Origin: Lachnospiraceae bacterium
GTDB taxonomy: Bacteria; Bacillota; Clostridia; Lachnospirales; Lachnospiraceae
Length of the DNA: 39,715 bases
Assembly (NCBI GenBank): GCA_022787145.1
Contig: JALFVM010000129.1
Span: forward strand, 1-39,715
Direction of reading: 5' to 3'
The position numbers and the translations under genes were made by a program. Every line of letters begins with the position of its first letter. Position 1 is the first letter of the stretch. Below, piece by piece: positions 16,266-24,314 of this stretch. The notes beneath the pieces are model-generated. The model did no database searches. It saw nothing but the letters and a program-made list of their open reading frames with translations, and had not been told where the DNA came from.

Positions 16266-16657
16266 TTTAAGTTCAGTCTCCAATCCAGGTCTCCACGGGC
16301 AAGACCCAAAATCAACAGTTCTGCCGTTGCAATATTCGTCGCTACTGGTATATTATACTGATCGCAGCATCTGGATATCTTCTCAATATCCGGCTCCTTT
16401 GGATCAATCATCGCAGGATTATAGAACAAAATAACAAGATCCATATCTCCCCGTTCAACCATCTCCATAAACTGCTTGTCACCGCCAATGCTGCCCGCAA
16501 GAAATTTATGAACATGCAGGCTGGTAACTTCCTCAATTCTTCGTCCTGTAGTGCCCGTTGCATAAACTTCGTGCTTTGCGAGAATATTTTTATAGGCAAT
16601 ACAAAAATCTTCAATTAATACTTTCTTACTATTATGTGCAATAATACCTAAGTTCAT
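16262..16657 (-). CDS. mgsA: Methylglyoxal synthase-like protein with altered active-site residues
   Basis: A 131-residue protein of the MgsA fold, which in the classical enzyme turns dihydroxyacetone phosphate into methylglyoxal and phosphate. Family motifs are AHNSKK, YATGTTGRR, the GGDKQ loop and NIPVATNIATAELL. Compared with E. coli MgsA, the catalytic Asp71 and Asp101 are kept as Asp60 and Asp90, and His19 as His8. Asp20 is Asn9, Asp91 is Asn80, and His98 is Lys87. Activity is therefore uncertain. It is first in an operon with rsmD and coaD, behind a good promoter, and starts with an AGGAGG ribosome site. The length lacks the C-terminal extension of the E. coli form. Confidence 0.8.
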   Translation of the reverse strand: MNLGIIAHNSKKVLIEDFCIAYKNILAKHEVYATGTTGRRIEEVTSLHVHKFLAGSIGGDKQFMEMVERGDMDLVILFYNPAMIDPKEPDIEKISRCCDQYNIPVATNIATAELLILGLARGDLDWRLNLK

Positions 16658-16687
16658 GGCAACCTCCTATCTTTTTTTCCGTTTCTT

Positions 16688-16716
16688 ATTATAGCAAATT
16701 GCCAAATAAAGTGCAA
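16688..16716 (-). promoter_or_regulatory. Sigma-A promoter of the mgsA-rsmD-coaD operon
   Basis: Minus strand TTGCAC (16716-16711), 17-nt spacer, TATAAT (16693-16688), 31 nt upstream of the mgsA start. Confidence 0.7.
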
Positions 16717-16801
16717 TTATTTTTTCATTATTTATACATTATTAATAAATTGTACATAATAAAAAACAAAATTCTTTCTTTATCAAGACAGCAAAAATTG
16801 T

Positions 16802-16850
16802 AAAAAAACAGCACTGCCTTATAACTGTTTCCAATCATAAAGCAGTGCTG
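16802..16850 (-). terminator. Terminator after the SASP gene
   Basis: Stem CAGCACTGC (16809-16817) with GCAGTGCTG (16842-16850), followed on the minus strand by a run of seven T residues. The remaining 16658-16801 stretch is very AT-rich and otherwise holds only the mgsA promoter. Confidence 0.75.
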
Positions 16851-16905
16851 CTTTGGATTTTTTGATCCCAGGTCTTCTATCCGACCATAACCGAATACAT
16901 CTGCA

Positions 16906-17133
16906 CTACATCTGGCTCATACCACCCTGACCAGAAGACATCTGTCTTTCCTGCGCTTCGATCATCTTTTTCACCATATATCCGCCAACAGATCCGTTCT
17001 GTTTTGAAGTTAAGTTTCCATTGTAGCCATCGCTCAATGGTACTCCCAGTTCGTTGGCCACTTCAAATTTAAAACGGTCTAACGCACCTTTTGCTTCTGG
17101 AACAGCTGCTGTGTTTGAAGATCGATTTGACAT
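16906..17133 (-). CDS. Alpha/beta-type small acid-soluble spore protein
   Basis: A 75-residue SASP that coats and protects DNA in dormant spores. The conserved core is present: ALDRFKFEVANELGVPL includes the FEVA sequence at the germination protease (GPR) cleavage position, and GNLTSKQNGSVGGYMVKKMI matches the second signature. Gly, Asn and Gln are frequent, as usual. The start at 17133 has AAAGGAGG 8 nt upstream; the frame is open to 17187 but the extra residues cross the ribosome site. A forespore-type promoter is probable (17174-17203). The gene is monocistronic with its own terminator. Confidence 0.95.
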   Translation of the reverse strand: MSNRSSNTAAVPEAKGALDRFKFEVANELGVPLSDGYNGNLTSKQNGSVGGYMVKKMIEAQERQMSSGQGGMSQM

Positions 17134-17173
17134 ATTGTTGCCTCCTTTGTACTTTGTTTTCGTGTTACAATGG

Positions 17174-17203
17174 TAGTATGCACACATATGTATACGGTTA
17201 ATC
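17174..17203 (-). promoter_or_regulatory. Sigma-G-like promoter of the SASP gene
   Basis: CATACTA (17180-17174) is a full match to the sigma-G -10; GATTA (17203-17199) at 18-nt spacing matches four of five bases of GHATR. A second CATACTA lies at 17220-17214. SASP genes are sigma-G genes in Bacillus and Clostridium. Confidence 0.45.
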
Positions 17204-17234
17204 TGGAAGTTTTTAGTATGTCAAAAACATTATA

Positions 17235-17681
17235 TTATAACGGAAAACTTCCTCTTACGTCTTCATTGATCACATAGTAAGCTGCACCCTCATCTACATT
17301 CGCATAAACCTTGATATCTTTGATATCCTCTGCTTTCTTACCCATCTCTTCTGTCCAGACTGCTGCTGCTTTGCTGACCAGATCTTTTGCAAGAATATCG
17401 TTTCCTGCAAACTGGATATGAACTTCCTTATTCATCTCAGGTGCTGTTTTTTTTGCAGTTGTTTTTCTTGCGGTTGTTTTTCTGGTTGTTGTCTTCGCTG
17501 CCGTTTTCTTTGCAGCTGTTTTTCTGGTTGTTTTTTTTGCTGTTGCTTTTTCAGTTACAGTTTCTGGAGCCTCAACTGTCTTCTCGGCTGTCTCCACAAC
17601 TGGTACCTCAACAAGTGCCTTCTCTGCTGCAGTTCCCACAGTGGTCATCTCTTCTTTGTTCACAGTTGCCTTTGTAGTCAT
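17235..17681 (-). CDS. Histone H1-like basic-repeat protein (DUF6465-type)
   Basis: A 148-residue protein in three parts: an acidic, Val/Glu/Thr-rich N terminus, a strongly basic Lys/Thr/Ala repeat at about residues 45-79 (units such as KKTTRKTAAKKTAAK), and a compact C-terminal domain with VHIQFAGNDILAKDLVSKA and VYANVDEGAAYYVIN. The basic part resembles histone H1 tails and probably binds nucleic acid or polyphosphate nonspecifically; the C-terminal domain is the part I associate with DUF6465 of Lachnospiraceae. The start at 17681 is chosen for a GGAGG site; earlier Met codons lie in the leader. No function is known to me. Confidence 0.75.
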   Translation of the reverse strand: MTTKATVNKEEMTTVGTAAEKALVEVPVVETAEKTVEAPETVTEKATAKKTTRKTAAKKTAAKTTTRKTTARKTTAKKTAPEMNKEVHIQFAGNDILAKDLVSKAAAVWTEEMGKKAEDIKDIKVYANVDEGAAYYVINEDVRGSFPL

Positions 17682-17803
17682 AATTGCCTCCTTACTTGTG
17701 CACTTTTTAGATTTCCTGTATAGAATACTACTTTTTATCAAAAAATACAACCGTCTTTTTTGTCTTGGTTCATCGAATAATAAGTGTTATTGTTCACAGT
17801 AAC

Positions 17804-19861
17804 TTAAATACTTATATTCTCCAGCCCGCCTCTTCCATAATACTCGATTCGCTCTTTCAGTTGTTCATGCTGCGAAAGTTCCAGTTTTTCATCCAGCTTC
17901 AGAATTTCCGACACCGCCTCACTGGCAGCTTTTAACACATCTGCATCCTGATAAATATCACCAATCTTAAATTCCATCAGACCGCTTTGGCGCACCCCAA
18001 ACAGATCGCCCGGCCCGCGCAGCTTCAGGTCTTCTCCTGCGATAAAAAATCCATCATTCGACTGATTGAGAATCTCCAGCCTTTTTTTCGTATCCTCACC
18101 TTCTGTTCCCTGCACAAAAATACAATACGACTGTGCATCTCCGCGTCCCACACGTCCGCGCAGCTGATGAAGCTGTGCAAGTCCGAAACGATCCGCATTT
18201 TCCACCATCATGACTGTGGCATTCGGTACATTGACTCCAACCTCCACAACCGTCGTAGAGACGAGAACCTGAATGTCGCCCTTCGAAAAAGAAGTCATGA
18301 TTTCATCTTTCTGCGAGGGTTTCATTTTTCCATGAAGAAATTCCACATGTAACGCATCACCAAAATATTCCTGCAGCTGTCTGGAATAATCCAGTACGTT
18401 CTCTCCCTCCATCTCCTCACTTGCCTCTACCATCGGACAGATGACATATGCCTGATGGCCACTTTGCACTTCTTTTCTAATAAATTCCCAGGATTTCTTC
18501 CTGTACCGGGTATCCACAACACAGTTTTTGATCGGAAGTCTCTTTGCCGGGAGTTCGTCGATGACTGAAATATCAAGATCTCCATACAAAATAATCGCCA
18601 GTGTCCTCGGAATCGGCGTCGCACTCATCACCATAACATTTGCAGGCTCCTTCTGTCCGGAAAATGCTTCTCGCTGTTTTACTCCAAACCGATGCTGCTC
18701 ATCCGTAATTACCAGAGCCAACTTGTTGTAAGAGACTTTTTCCTGTATCAATGCATGGGTCCCTATAATCAGATTTGCCGTTCCATCTGCAATCTTTGCA
18801 TAAATTTCCCTTCGTTCTTTTGTCTTTACAGACCCCGTCAAAAGAACCGGCTGGCAAAATTCCATATTCTGCTGCTGTAAAAGAGTAAGAAGGTCTCCAT
18901 AATGCTGCGTCGCCAGCACTTCTGTAGGCGCCATTAACGCTGCCTGATAGCCGTTTTTTGCCGCCATAATCATAGCAAGAAATGCAAGAATTGTTTTTCC
19001 GCTTCCCACATCTCCCTGAATCAGGCGTGACATCAGACGTTTTTTCTGCAAATCCGTCTCAATCTCCGTCCAGGCACGAAGCTGTGCGTTCGTCAGTGTA
19101 TAAGGAAGCGACTCCATGATTTTTTCGGTCTCCCAGACGCGCTTCATTGGATATGCATTTTCCTGCACCTGTGTTTTTGCCTTTAATCTCTGCACAGTGA
19201 AAAGAAAGAAAAAGAATTCATCAAAAGCCAGACGCCTTCTGGCAATTTTATATTCTCTCATATTTGCAGGAAAATGAATCGTCTCCAGTGCATAATTATA
19301 ATCTGCCAGACAATACCTTTTCTTTCTATCTTCCTCAAGCCAGTCCCGACAAAGCTTTTTATGCTCCAACGCCTGCCTGACAGCCTTCACTACCGTCTGA
19401 TTTGTCAGTCCCGCCGTTAATCCATACAAAGGCTGCATCGTATGCAGCAAAGGTTCATACTGCGCAGGTGTGTAAATTTTCGGCTGTTCCATTTCCATCA
19501 TTCCATCATGCACAATCACCTTGCCGCGGAACAAAAAGCGATATCCCTTTTTCAGTGTGCTGCACAAAAAAGGCATATGAAACCACACAAGCGAGAGCTG
19601 TCCGCCCTCGCCTGCAATGGTTGTAGTCACAATGGATAAATTGCGTACTTTTTTGATACTGGCACTTCTGACGATGACGCCCTCGACGGTCTGAATCTTT
19701 CCCGGCCGTATCTGTGTAATGGATACCGGCGGCTCATAAACATCATAATTGCGCGGGTAGTACTGCAGCAAATCCTCAATGGAATCAATATTCAGTTTTT
19801 GAAAAAGACGTTCCGTCTTTTCTCCTATCCCTTTTAATTCCCGTAACGAATGTTTCTGCAT
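17804..19861 (-). CDS. recG: ATP-dependent DNA helicase RecG
   Basis: Superfamily 2 helicase that remodels stalled forks and branched DNA. The 685 residues show the N-terminal wedge (LKGIGEKTERLFQKLNI, DLLQYYPRNYD, OB-fold to about residue 150), the Walker A QGDVGSGKTILAFLA, the DEQH box in VITDEQHRFGVKQR, motif III MSATPIPRTLAI and the C-terminal QLHQLRGRVGRGDAQSYC and GEDLKLRGPGDLFG. All motifs appear intact. It is 4 bp after the FakA-like gene, the same order as yloU-yloV-recG in B. subtilis (there interrupted by sdaA genes). I see no clear terminator after it. Confidence 0.96.
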   Translation of the reverse strand: MQKHSLRELKGIGEKTERLFQKLNIDSIEDLLQYYPRNYDVYEPPVSITQIRPGKIQTVEGVIVRSASIKKVRNLSIVTTTIAGEGGQLSLVWFHMPFLCSTLKKGYRFLFRGKVIVHDGMMEMEQPKIYTPAQYEPLLHTMQPLYGLTAGLTNQTVVKAVRQALEHKKLCRDWLEEDRKKRYCLADYNYALETIHFPANMREYKIARRRLAFDEFFFFLFTVQRLKAKTQVQENAYPMKRVWETEKIMESLPYTLTNAQLRAWTEIETDLQKKRLMSRLIQGDVGSGKTILAFLAMIMAAKNGYQAALMAPTEVLATQHYGDLLTLLQQQNMEFCQPVLLTGSVKTKERREIYAKIADGTANLIIGTHALIQEKVSYNKLALVITDEQHRFGVKQREAFSGQKEPANVMVMSATPIPRTLAIILYGDLDISVIDELPAKRLPIKNCVVDTRYRKKSWEFIRKEVQSGHQAYVICPMVEASEEMEGENVLDYSRQLQEYFGDALHVEFLHGKMKPSQKDEIMTSFSKGDIQVLVSTTVVEVGVNVPNATVMMVENADRFGLAQLHQLRGRVGRGDAQSYCIFVQGTEGEDTKKRLEILNQSNDGFFIAGEDLKLRGPGDLFGVRQSGLMEFKIGDIYQDADVLKAASEAVSEILKLDEKLELSQHEQLKERIEYYGRGGLENISI

Positions 19862-19865
19862 AGCA

Positions 19866-21521
19866 TTACTCCACAGAAATCACATAATAATAAATCGGCT
19901 GTCCGCCATAATTGAGTTCCACATCACAATCCGGATATTTTTCTTCCAGATTCTCGAGTAATTCCTGTGCTTTTTCCTCGTCAATATCCTCACCAAAATA
20001 TACGCTGATCAGCTCAGAATCTTCATCAACCATGGCATCCACCATCTCCAGAGTAACAGACGAAATATCCGTTCCAACTGCCAGAATTCCATGATCTCCG
20101 ATACCCATAATGTCATGCTCATGAATTTCCTTATTGTCAATATGCGTATCACGAACCGCATACGTAACCTGTCCGGTCTTTACGTTCTCGATCGCCTCAA
20201 GCATCATCTGCTCATTTTCTTCTACCGAGCTGTCCGGAGAATAACTGATCACAGCTGTGATTCCCTGCGGAACCGTCTTCGTCGGAATTACCACGATGTT
20301 TTTATCTTCTGTAAGAGCCTGCGCCTGATTTGCAGCCAGAATAATATTTTTATTGTTCGGAAGAATATAAATATTTTTCGCATGTACCTGTTCAATGGCA
20401 TTCAGCATATCCTCGGTGCTTGGATTCATCGTCTGACCGCCCTCGATCAGATAATCCACACCGAGGTCTGTAAAGATTTCTTTCACACCCTCACCGATGG
20501 ATACAGAAATAAAACCAGCCTCTTTCATCGGAACCTCTTCCTTCTGCTGCTGTGCCACCTTCTGCGCATCCTTGATCAGTTTTTCCTGATGCTCCTCACG
20601 CATATTGTCAATCTTCATGCGTGACAGCTGACCAAACGTAAGCGCCTTCTGAATGGCAAGACCTGGATCGTTTGTATGCACATGTACTTTTGTAATCTCA
20701 TCATCCGCCACAACGACAATTGAATCACCGATAGAAGTCAGGTATGCCTTAAAGGAGGCTTCGTCCTCATCCGTCATCGGCTTGTCCAGAAGAATAATGA
20801 ATTCTGTACAATAGCCAAACTTAATCTCTGCCTCTGTCTGGGCAGTCGGCTTGGTAAGAGGTGCTGCCGTCTCTGTCTTCTCAAATGTATAATCGACTTC
20901 TTTTCCCATAAAGGCATCAAAAACACCTCTGTATACCTCCAAAAGTCCCTGTCCGCCTGAATCTACTACACCAGCTTCTTTCAAAACAGGGAGCATATCT
21001 GGAGTTTTATCCAACGTTGCCTGTGCATGCGCCAGAATATCCTCAAAGAACTGCTGCATATTCTCAGCCTCCGGTGCCAGCTCTTCCGCTTTGGCAGCCG
21101 CTTCTTTGGCAACCGTCAGGATGGTTCCTTCTTTTGGTTTCATAACTGCCTTATATGCAGTCTCCACGCCTTTTTGCATAGCTTCTGCAATGCTGACACA
21201 GTCCAGTGTCTCTTTCTTTGCCACACTTTTTGTAAAGCCGCGCAAAAGCTGCGATAAAATAACACCGGAATTTCCTCGCGCTCCCCTCAAAGAACCAGAC
21301 GAAATCGCCTTTGCCAGCTTTTCCATTGTCACAGACTCCATCTGGCTGACTTCGTTTGCAGCAGCCATAATCGTCAATGTCATATTCGTACCTGTATCAC
21401 CATCCGGCACAGGAAATACATTTAATTCATTAATCCATTCTTTCTTTGCTTCCAGATTTTTCGCTCCTGCCAGAAACATTTTCGCCATGAGCTTCGCATC
21501 TATGGTATTTACACTCACCAC
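19866..21521 (-). CDS. DAK2-domain protein, FakA/YloV family
   Basis: A 551-residue protein of the YloV/FakA family. In staphylococci FakA is the ATP-binding subunit of a fatty acid kinase that works with fatty-acid-binding DegV-like FakB proteins. The N-terminal DAK2 ATP-binding domain shows the metal-binding FPVPDGDTGTNMTLT, SGSLRGARGNSGVI and VDSGGQGLLEV; the middle and C-terminal halves (with HVHTNDPGLAIQKAL) are FakA-like. It sits between an Asp23-type gene (14 bp upstream) and recG (4 bp downstream), the conserved Firmicutes order. No FakB gene is in the window, so lipid specificity is inferred from family only. Confidence 0.9.
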   Translation of the reverse strand: MVSVNTIDAKLMAKMFLAGAKNLEAKKEWINELNVFPVPDGDTGTNMTLTIMAAANEVSQMESVTMEKLAKAISSGSLRGARGNSGVILSQLLRGFTKSVAKKETLDCVSIAEAMQKGVETAYKAVMKPKEGTILTVAKEAAAKAEELAPEAENMQQFFEDILAHAQATLDKTPDMLPVLKEAGVVDSGGQGLLEVYRGVFDAFMGKEVDYTFEKTETAAPLTKPTAQTEAEIKFGYCTEFIILLDKPMTDEDEASFKAYLTSIGDSIVVVADDEITKVHVHTNDPGLAIQKALTFGQLSRMKIDNMREEHQEKLIKDAQKVAQQQKEEVPMKEAGFISVSIGEGVKEIFTDLGVDYLIEGGQTMNPSTEDMLNAIEQVHAKNIYILPNNKNIILAANQAQALTEDKNIVVIPTKTVPQGITAVISYSPDSSVEENEQMMLEAIENVKTGQVTYAVRDTHIDNKEIHEHDIMGIGDHGILAVGTDISSVTLEMVDAMVDEDSELISVYFGEDIDEEKAQELLENLEEKYPDCDVELNYGGQPIYYYVISVE

Positions 21522-21535
21522 CTAGGTCCTCCTTA

Positions 21536-21892
21536 CTAATCTATTACGCGTACACCTTCCACCAGAATGTTAATCTTTTCGATTTCCATTCCGGTAAAGG
21601 ATTCTACTCTATATTTGACATTGCTCATCAGATTATCAGAAACGGCCTGGATGCTGACACCGTAAGCGACAATCACATGAAAATCCAGAGTAATCTTATT
21701 CTCGTTAATCTTCACATGAATTCCATGTTTCAGACTATCTTTCTTTAATAATTTCACAAGGCCATCTTTCATACTGATGGCAGCCATTCCAACGATACCA
21801 AAGCATTCTACAGCTACGCTTCCCGCATAAGTTGCAATGACATCTGTATCAATGACGATCTTACCAAGATCAGAATTCAAATGTCCATTCAT
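21536..21892 (-). CDS. Asp23/Gls24 family envelope stress protein (YloU-like)
   Basis: A 118-residue member of the Asp23/Gls24 family, thought to line the membrane or respond to envelope stress. Features are GKIVIDTDVIATYAGSVAVE, the GIVGMAA segment, the LDFHVIVAYGVSI strand and the terminal INILVEGVRVID. It starts at 21892 with GGAGG 11 nt upstream and is the first gene of the three-gene operon with the DAK2 protein and recG. A promoter lies at 21930-21958. Function in this organism is not known. Confidence 0.9.
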   Translation of the reverse strand: MNGHLNSDLGKIVIDTDVIATYAGSVAVECFGIVGMAAISMKDGLVKLLKKDSLKHGIHVKINENKITLDFHVIVAYGVSIQAVSDNLMSNVKYRVESFTGMEIEKINILVEGVRVID

Positions 21893-21929
21893 ATTCAGAA
21901 ACCTCCATATTTTCTTATAGTCTGAGTGT

Positions 21930-21958
21930 ATTATAACCTGTTTTTCTGGAAATTGAAA
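21930..21958 (-). promoter_or_regulatory. Promoter of the asp23-fakA-recG operon
   Basis: Minus strand TTTCAA (21958-21953), 17-nt spacer, TATAAT (21935-21930). The -10 is perfect, the -35 weak. Confidence 0.5.
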
Positions 21959-21986
21959 TAATAATTTGATTTTTTTCGTTTTTTAC

Positions 21987-22015
21987 TTGCAAAAGGTTAT
22001 CTCATCTGTTAAAAT
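21987..22015 (+). promoter_or_regulatory. Promoter of rpmB
   Basis: TTGCAA (21987-21992), 17-nt spacer, TAAAAT (22010-22015), 37 nt upstream of the start codon; divergent from the asp23 promoter. Confidence 0.6.
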
Positions 22016-22052
22016 GGGGACTGTTGAGAATAAGCGTCAAGGAGGTGCTATC

Positions 22053-22238
22053 ATGGCAAAATGTGCAATTTGTGAAAAAGGTGCTCATTTCGGAAATAAT
22101 GTGAGTCATTCCCATAGAAGATCCAACAAAATGTGGAAATCAAACGTAAAATCTGTAAAAGTAAAAGTAAACGGAGCTGCTAAGAAGATGTATGTATGTA
22201 CTTCTTGCTTAAGATCTGGTGCCGTTGAGAGAGCTTAA
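22053..22238 (+). CDS. rpmB: Large ribosomal subunit protein bL28
   Basis: A 61-residue ribosomal protein with MAKCAICEKG, a SHSHRRSNK basic stretch, the VKSVKVKVNG strand and a terminal CTSCLRSGAVERA. The Cys pairs CAIC and CTSC make it the zinc-binding (C+) form of bL28. I place the start at 22053, with AAGGAGG 8 nt upstream; the frame is open from 21966 but the extra codons contain the promoter. Monocistronic, with its own promoter and terminator, in the head-to-head position with the Asp23 operon, as in many Firmicutes. Confidence 0.97.
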   Translation: MAKCAICEKGAHFGNNVSHSHRRSNKMWKSNVKSVKVKVNGAAKKMYVCTSCLRSGAVERA

Positions 22239-22252
22239 TGAGAGCACGTATA

Positions 22253-22282
22253 AACCGGTAGAGGACTCTGCCGGTTTTTTTC
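22253..22282 (+). terminator. Terminator of rpmB
   Basis: Eleven-bp stem AACCGGTAGAG/CTCTGCCGGTT (one G-U) followed by a run of T residues. Confidence 0.85.
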
Positions 22283-22302
22283 ATGTACAACATTTTATAC
22301 CG

Positions 22303-22336
22303 AAAAAAGAGGGATCCTGTACACACACAGCATCCC
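22303..22336 (-). terminator. Terminator after the 46-residue microprotein gene
   Basis: Minus-strand stem GGGATGCTGT with ACAGGATCCC (one internal mismatch), then TCTTTTTT. Confidence 0.65.
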
Positions 22337-22354
22337 CCATAATTTTCTTATCTT

Positions 22355-22495
22355 TTAACAACAGCAACACAGATTGTATCCAATCAACAGACAGATTGCG
22401 GCAATCAAGGTCAGTACAATCCCATCAGGAGCAATCAGTCCGATCAGTATTCCGATCCCTGTAAAAAACAGAGCAAATCCAAGCACCCGTTTCAT
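22355..22495 (-). CDS. 46-residue membrane microprotein ending in four cysteines
   Basis: A short frame translating to MKRVLGFALFFTGIGILI, then GLIAPDGIVLTLIAAICLLIG, ending in YNLCCCC. AAGGAG lies 6 nt upstream of the ATG at 22495, and a terminator follows the stop by about 20 bp, so expression is likely. Two hydrophobic stretches (about residues 4-20 and 25-40) separated by a short APDG turn suggest a hairpin in the membrane. The four terminal cysteines could bind metal, form disulfides or be acylated; none is shown. It follows gerW by 62 bp on the same strand. I recognise no named family. Confidence 0.7.
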   Translation of the reverse strand: MKRVLGFALFFTGIGILIGLIAPDGIVLTLIAAICLLIGYNLCCCC

Positions 22496-22557
22496 AAACT
22501 GCTCCTTCTCACATAGAATCCCACTAACAGTATATGCCGTCTTTTTCTATTTCTTGA

Positions 22558-22953
22558 CTATTGTTCGTCCTGTTTTTCTTCTGACTTGTCAGATGCATCT
22601 GCCTGTACATCACTATTCTTTCCAGGTGCAAACTTGTTCACAAAATCAGGCACCATATCAAGAACCTTTGTCAGACCATCCTGATTCTTTACATTAACAA
22701 GCTTTGTCGTTCCGTTCTGAATGACCAAAACCGCAGACGGAGAAAGCTTTCCTCCCATTCCACCGCCGCCATTGTTTTTCTTATCACCGGAATAGGCGCC
22801 GGCACCTACGCCAAACATCACATCCACCAGCGGAAGGATAATCGTATCTCCGATATGAATCGCATCACCTACCACTGTTTTGGCATCAATATAACTGTCC
22901 ATGCCTTTGAATAATGCTTCCATTGTCTCATTAAAATTATTTTCCTGCGCCAT
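22558..22953 (-). CDS. gerW: Spore germination/sporulation protein GerW (YtfJ)
   Basis: A 131-residue YtfJ/GerW-type protein; in B. subtilis it is made in the forespore and affects spore germination. Typical sections are TMEALFKGMDSYIDAKTVVG, GDTIILPLVDVMFGVGAGAYSG, a glycine loop GGGGMGGKLSPSAVLVI and a charged Lys/Asp/Glu tail. The start at 22953 has AAAGGAGG 7 nt upstream; an in-frame Met at 22974 would lie inside the DUF2953 gene. The DUF2953 gene ends 3 bp before it, reproducing the ytfI-ytfJ pair of B. subtilis. Confidence 0.88.
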   Translation of the reverse strand: MAQENNFNETMEALFKGMDSYIDAKTVVGDAIHIGDTIILPLVDVMFGVGAGAYSGDKKNNGGGGMGGKLSPSAVLVIQNGTTKLVNVKNQDGLTKVLDMVPDFVNKFAPGKNSDVQADASDKSEEKQDEQ

Positions 22954-22955
22954 AA

Positions 22956-23924
22956 TCAATCCTCCTTTTTCCATGCTTTTATCATATATTTTACATTTTT
23001 ATCAAAATATAATTCCAGTCCTTCTTTTAAAATTACAAAAAGTCGGATCCGTCCTCTGAGTTTTATATCGGCCTCAAATATTTTTTTATCAAAAACCGGT
23101 CGAAGTTCAATCTTGTTTTTGTGAAGCGGACATGTCATTCCCGCAAACGCCAGCGCCTGTCCTGTCATCGAAGGGTCTTCAAATCCAAACAGAATCCATC
23201 CCTGCGTTTTTGTCGGAAAAACATGTCTTAACAACCGTTTTGTCTTCCCCAATACCAGCCCAAGAGCCGCACGAACACGCTCGTTTTCGATAAATCTCTT
23301 CCATTTTTCTATATTACCACAGAATCCCGATATTGTTAACGCAATCTTGCAAATCCCCTGATAAATTCTGCCCGGAATATGCCAGATAAAAAGAATCCCT
23401 CTCAAAACAGCTGTAAATATACGGCAAAACAGCCTGCCGATCCATAGAAAGAATGTTTTTATTTTTCTCCAAAAACTCGGGGGAGCAGATTCTTCTTCGT
23501 CTCTCTTTGGTGTATTTACCGGTTCAGGCAAAGCTTCCCTCTTTCCGGTTGGCTTTTGCTTTTCTTCTTGCTCCTTCTTCTCGCAAGGCTCTTCTGACAA
23601 ACGCTTCTTCGTCTTATTTTTCTGAATGTTCTTCTTCCTGTTTGTGAATTTTGTGATAAGCTTTTGATAGGTTTCCAGAGAAACACCCAAAATACGAATT
23701 TGATAAGAGAAGTTTCTCTCTTCATATATAGCTGAAATGCAAATCAGATGAAACAGCCAGGATGCCCCTGCTCTTGCCGCTGCTTTACTCTCCTCACAAT
23801 TTCCAGCGAAATGATATCGTATCGGACAAAAAAGCACCAAAAAAAGCACAACTGCTGCAAGTCCCACCAGAATTCCTATTAAAATAAATATAATTTTTAA
23901 GATTCCCCATAGAATATGTAGCAT
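22956..23924 (-). CDS. DUF2953 membrane protein (YtfI-like)
   Basis: A 322-residue protein with one long N-terminal membrane segment (about residues 5-32) directly followed by CPIRYHFAG, a highly charged middle (Lys/Glu/Arg, about residues 90-150), a second hydrophobic stretch (FFLWIGRLFCRIFTAVLRGI) and a C-terminal part with GFEDPSMTGQALAFAGM, the recognisable DUF2953 signature. Adjacent to gerW, as ytfI is to ytfJ in B. subtilis, so a sporulation or germination role is plausible. Its stop lies at the ribosome site of gerW, and the upstream unknown gene ends 1 bp before its start. Confidence 0.85.
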   Translation of the reverse strand: MLHILWGILKIIFILIGILVGLAAVVLFLVLFCPIRYHFAGNCEESKAAARAGASWLFHLICISAIYEERNFSYQIRILGVSLETYQKLITKFTNRKKNIQKNKTKKRLSEEPCEKKEQEEKQKPTGKREALPEPVNTPKRDEEESAPPSFWRKIKTFFLWIGRLFCRIFTAVLRGILFIWHIPGRIYQGICKIALTISGFCGNIEKWKRFIENERVRAALGLVLGKTKRLLRHVFPTKTQGWILFGFEDPSMTGQALAFAGMTCPLHKNKIELRPVFDKKIFEADIKLRGRIRLFVILKEGLELYFDKNVKYMIKAWKKED

Positions 23925-23925
23925 C

Positions 23926-24243
23926 TTATTTTTTGTCTCCCAGATATTCTTTTACACAAAAACCGCCTGTTTGTTCGTATGTTTCCATAATAATCGTCTG
24001 CATCAGTTCCAATGCATCTTCTCTGCCTTTTGCAAGTCCGATAATCTTCGGGCACCGCCTTCTGAGCGTTTTCTGAAGCAGAATGTTTGCAGGAATAATA
24101 TCCATAATATTTTTATCATTAGAAGGAAACGTCAGCACATAAATCTCCGGTGTGAGCTTGCCCCTGTTTATCCGGCTAATCGTACGTTTGAGCTTCTTAG
24201 AAGCACGTTCACTGACATACAGATTTTCATACCAGTGCAGCAT
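23926..24243 (-). CDS. Conserved hypothetical protein
   Basis: About 105 residues, soluble, basic. It starts MLHWYENLYVSE, then a Lys/Arg-rich region (RASKKLKRTISRINRGK), a hydrophobic strand IYVLTFPSN, and RRRCPKIIGLAKGREDALELM. I recognise no domain; similar small proteins are common in Lachnospiraceae beside DUF2953 genes. I choose the ATG at 24243 because AGGAGG lies 6 nt upstream; the frame opens 10 codons earlier, through the ribosome site. It is the first gene of a run with the DUF2953 protein and gerW. Confidence 0.65.
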   Translation of the reverse strand: MLHWYENLYVSERASKKLKRTISRINRGKLTPEIYVLTFPSNDKNIMDIIPANILLQKTLRRRCPKIIGLAKGREDALELMQTIIMETYEQTGGFCVKEYLGDKK

Positions 24244-24287
24244 TCCATTCCTCCTTCTGAGTATACACTCCATTTATTTTTTTAAAC

Positions 24288-24314
24288 GAAAAAACGTCCG
24301 ATGGACGTTTTTAT
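24288..24314. terminator. Bidirectional terminator
   Basis: Short symmetrical hairpin ACGTCC (24294-24299), GAT, GGACGT (24303-24308) flanked by A and T runs on both sides, so it can work either way. On the minus strand it closes the Nudix gene. 24315-24391 holds nothing I can name. Confidence 0.6.

Noticed and set aside
17444..17580. Repeats resembling a CRISPR or minisatellite array
   Set aside because: The periodicity is the Lys/Thr/Ala codon repeat of the histone-like protein, in frame and without spacers.
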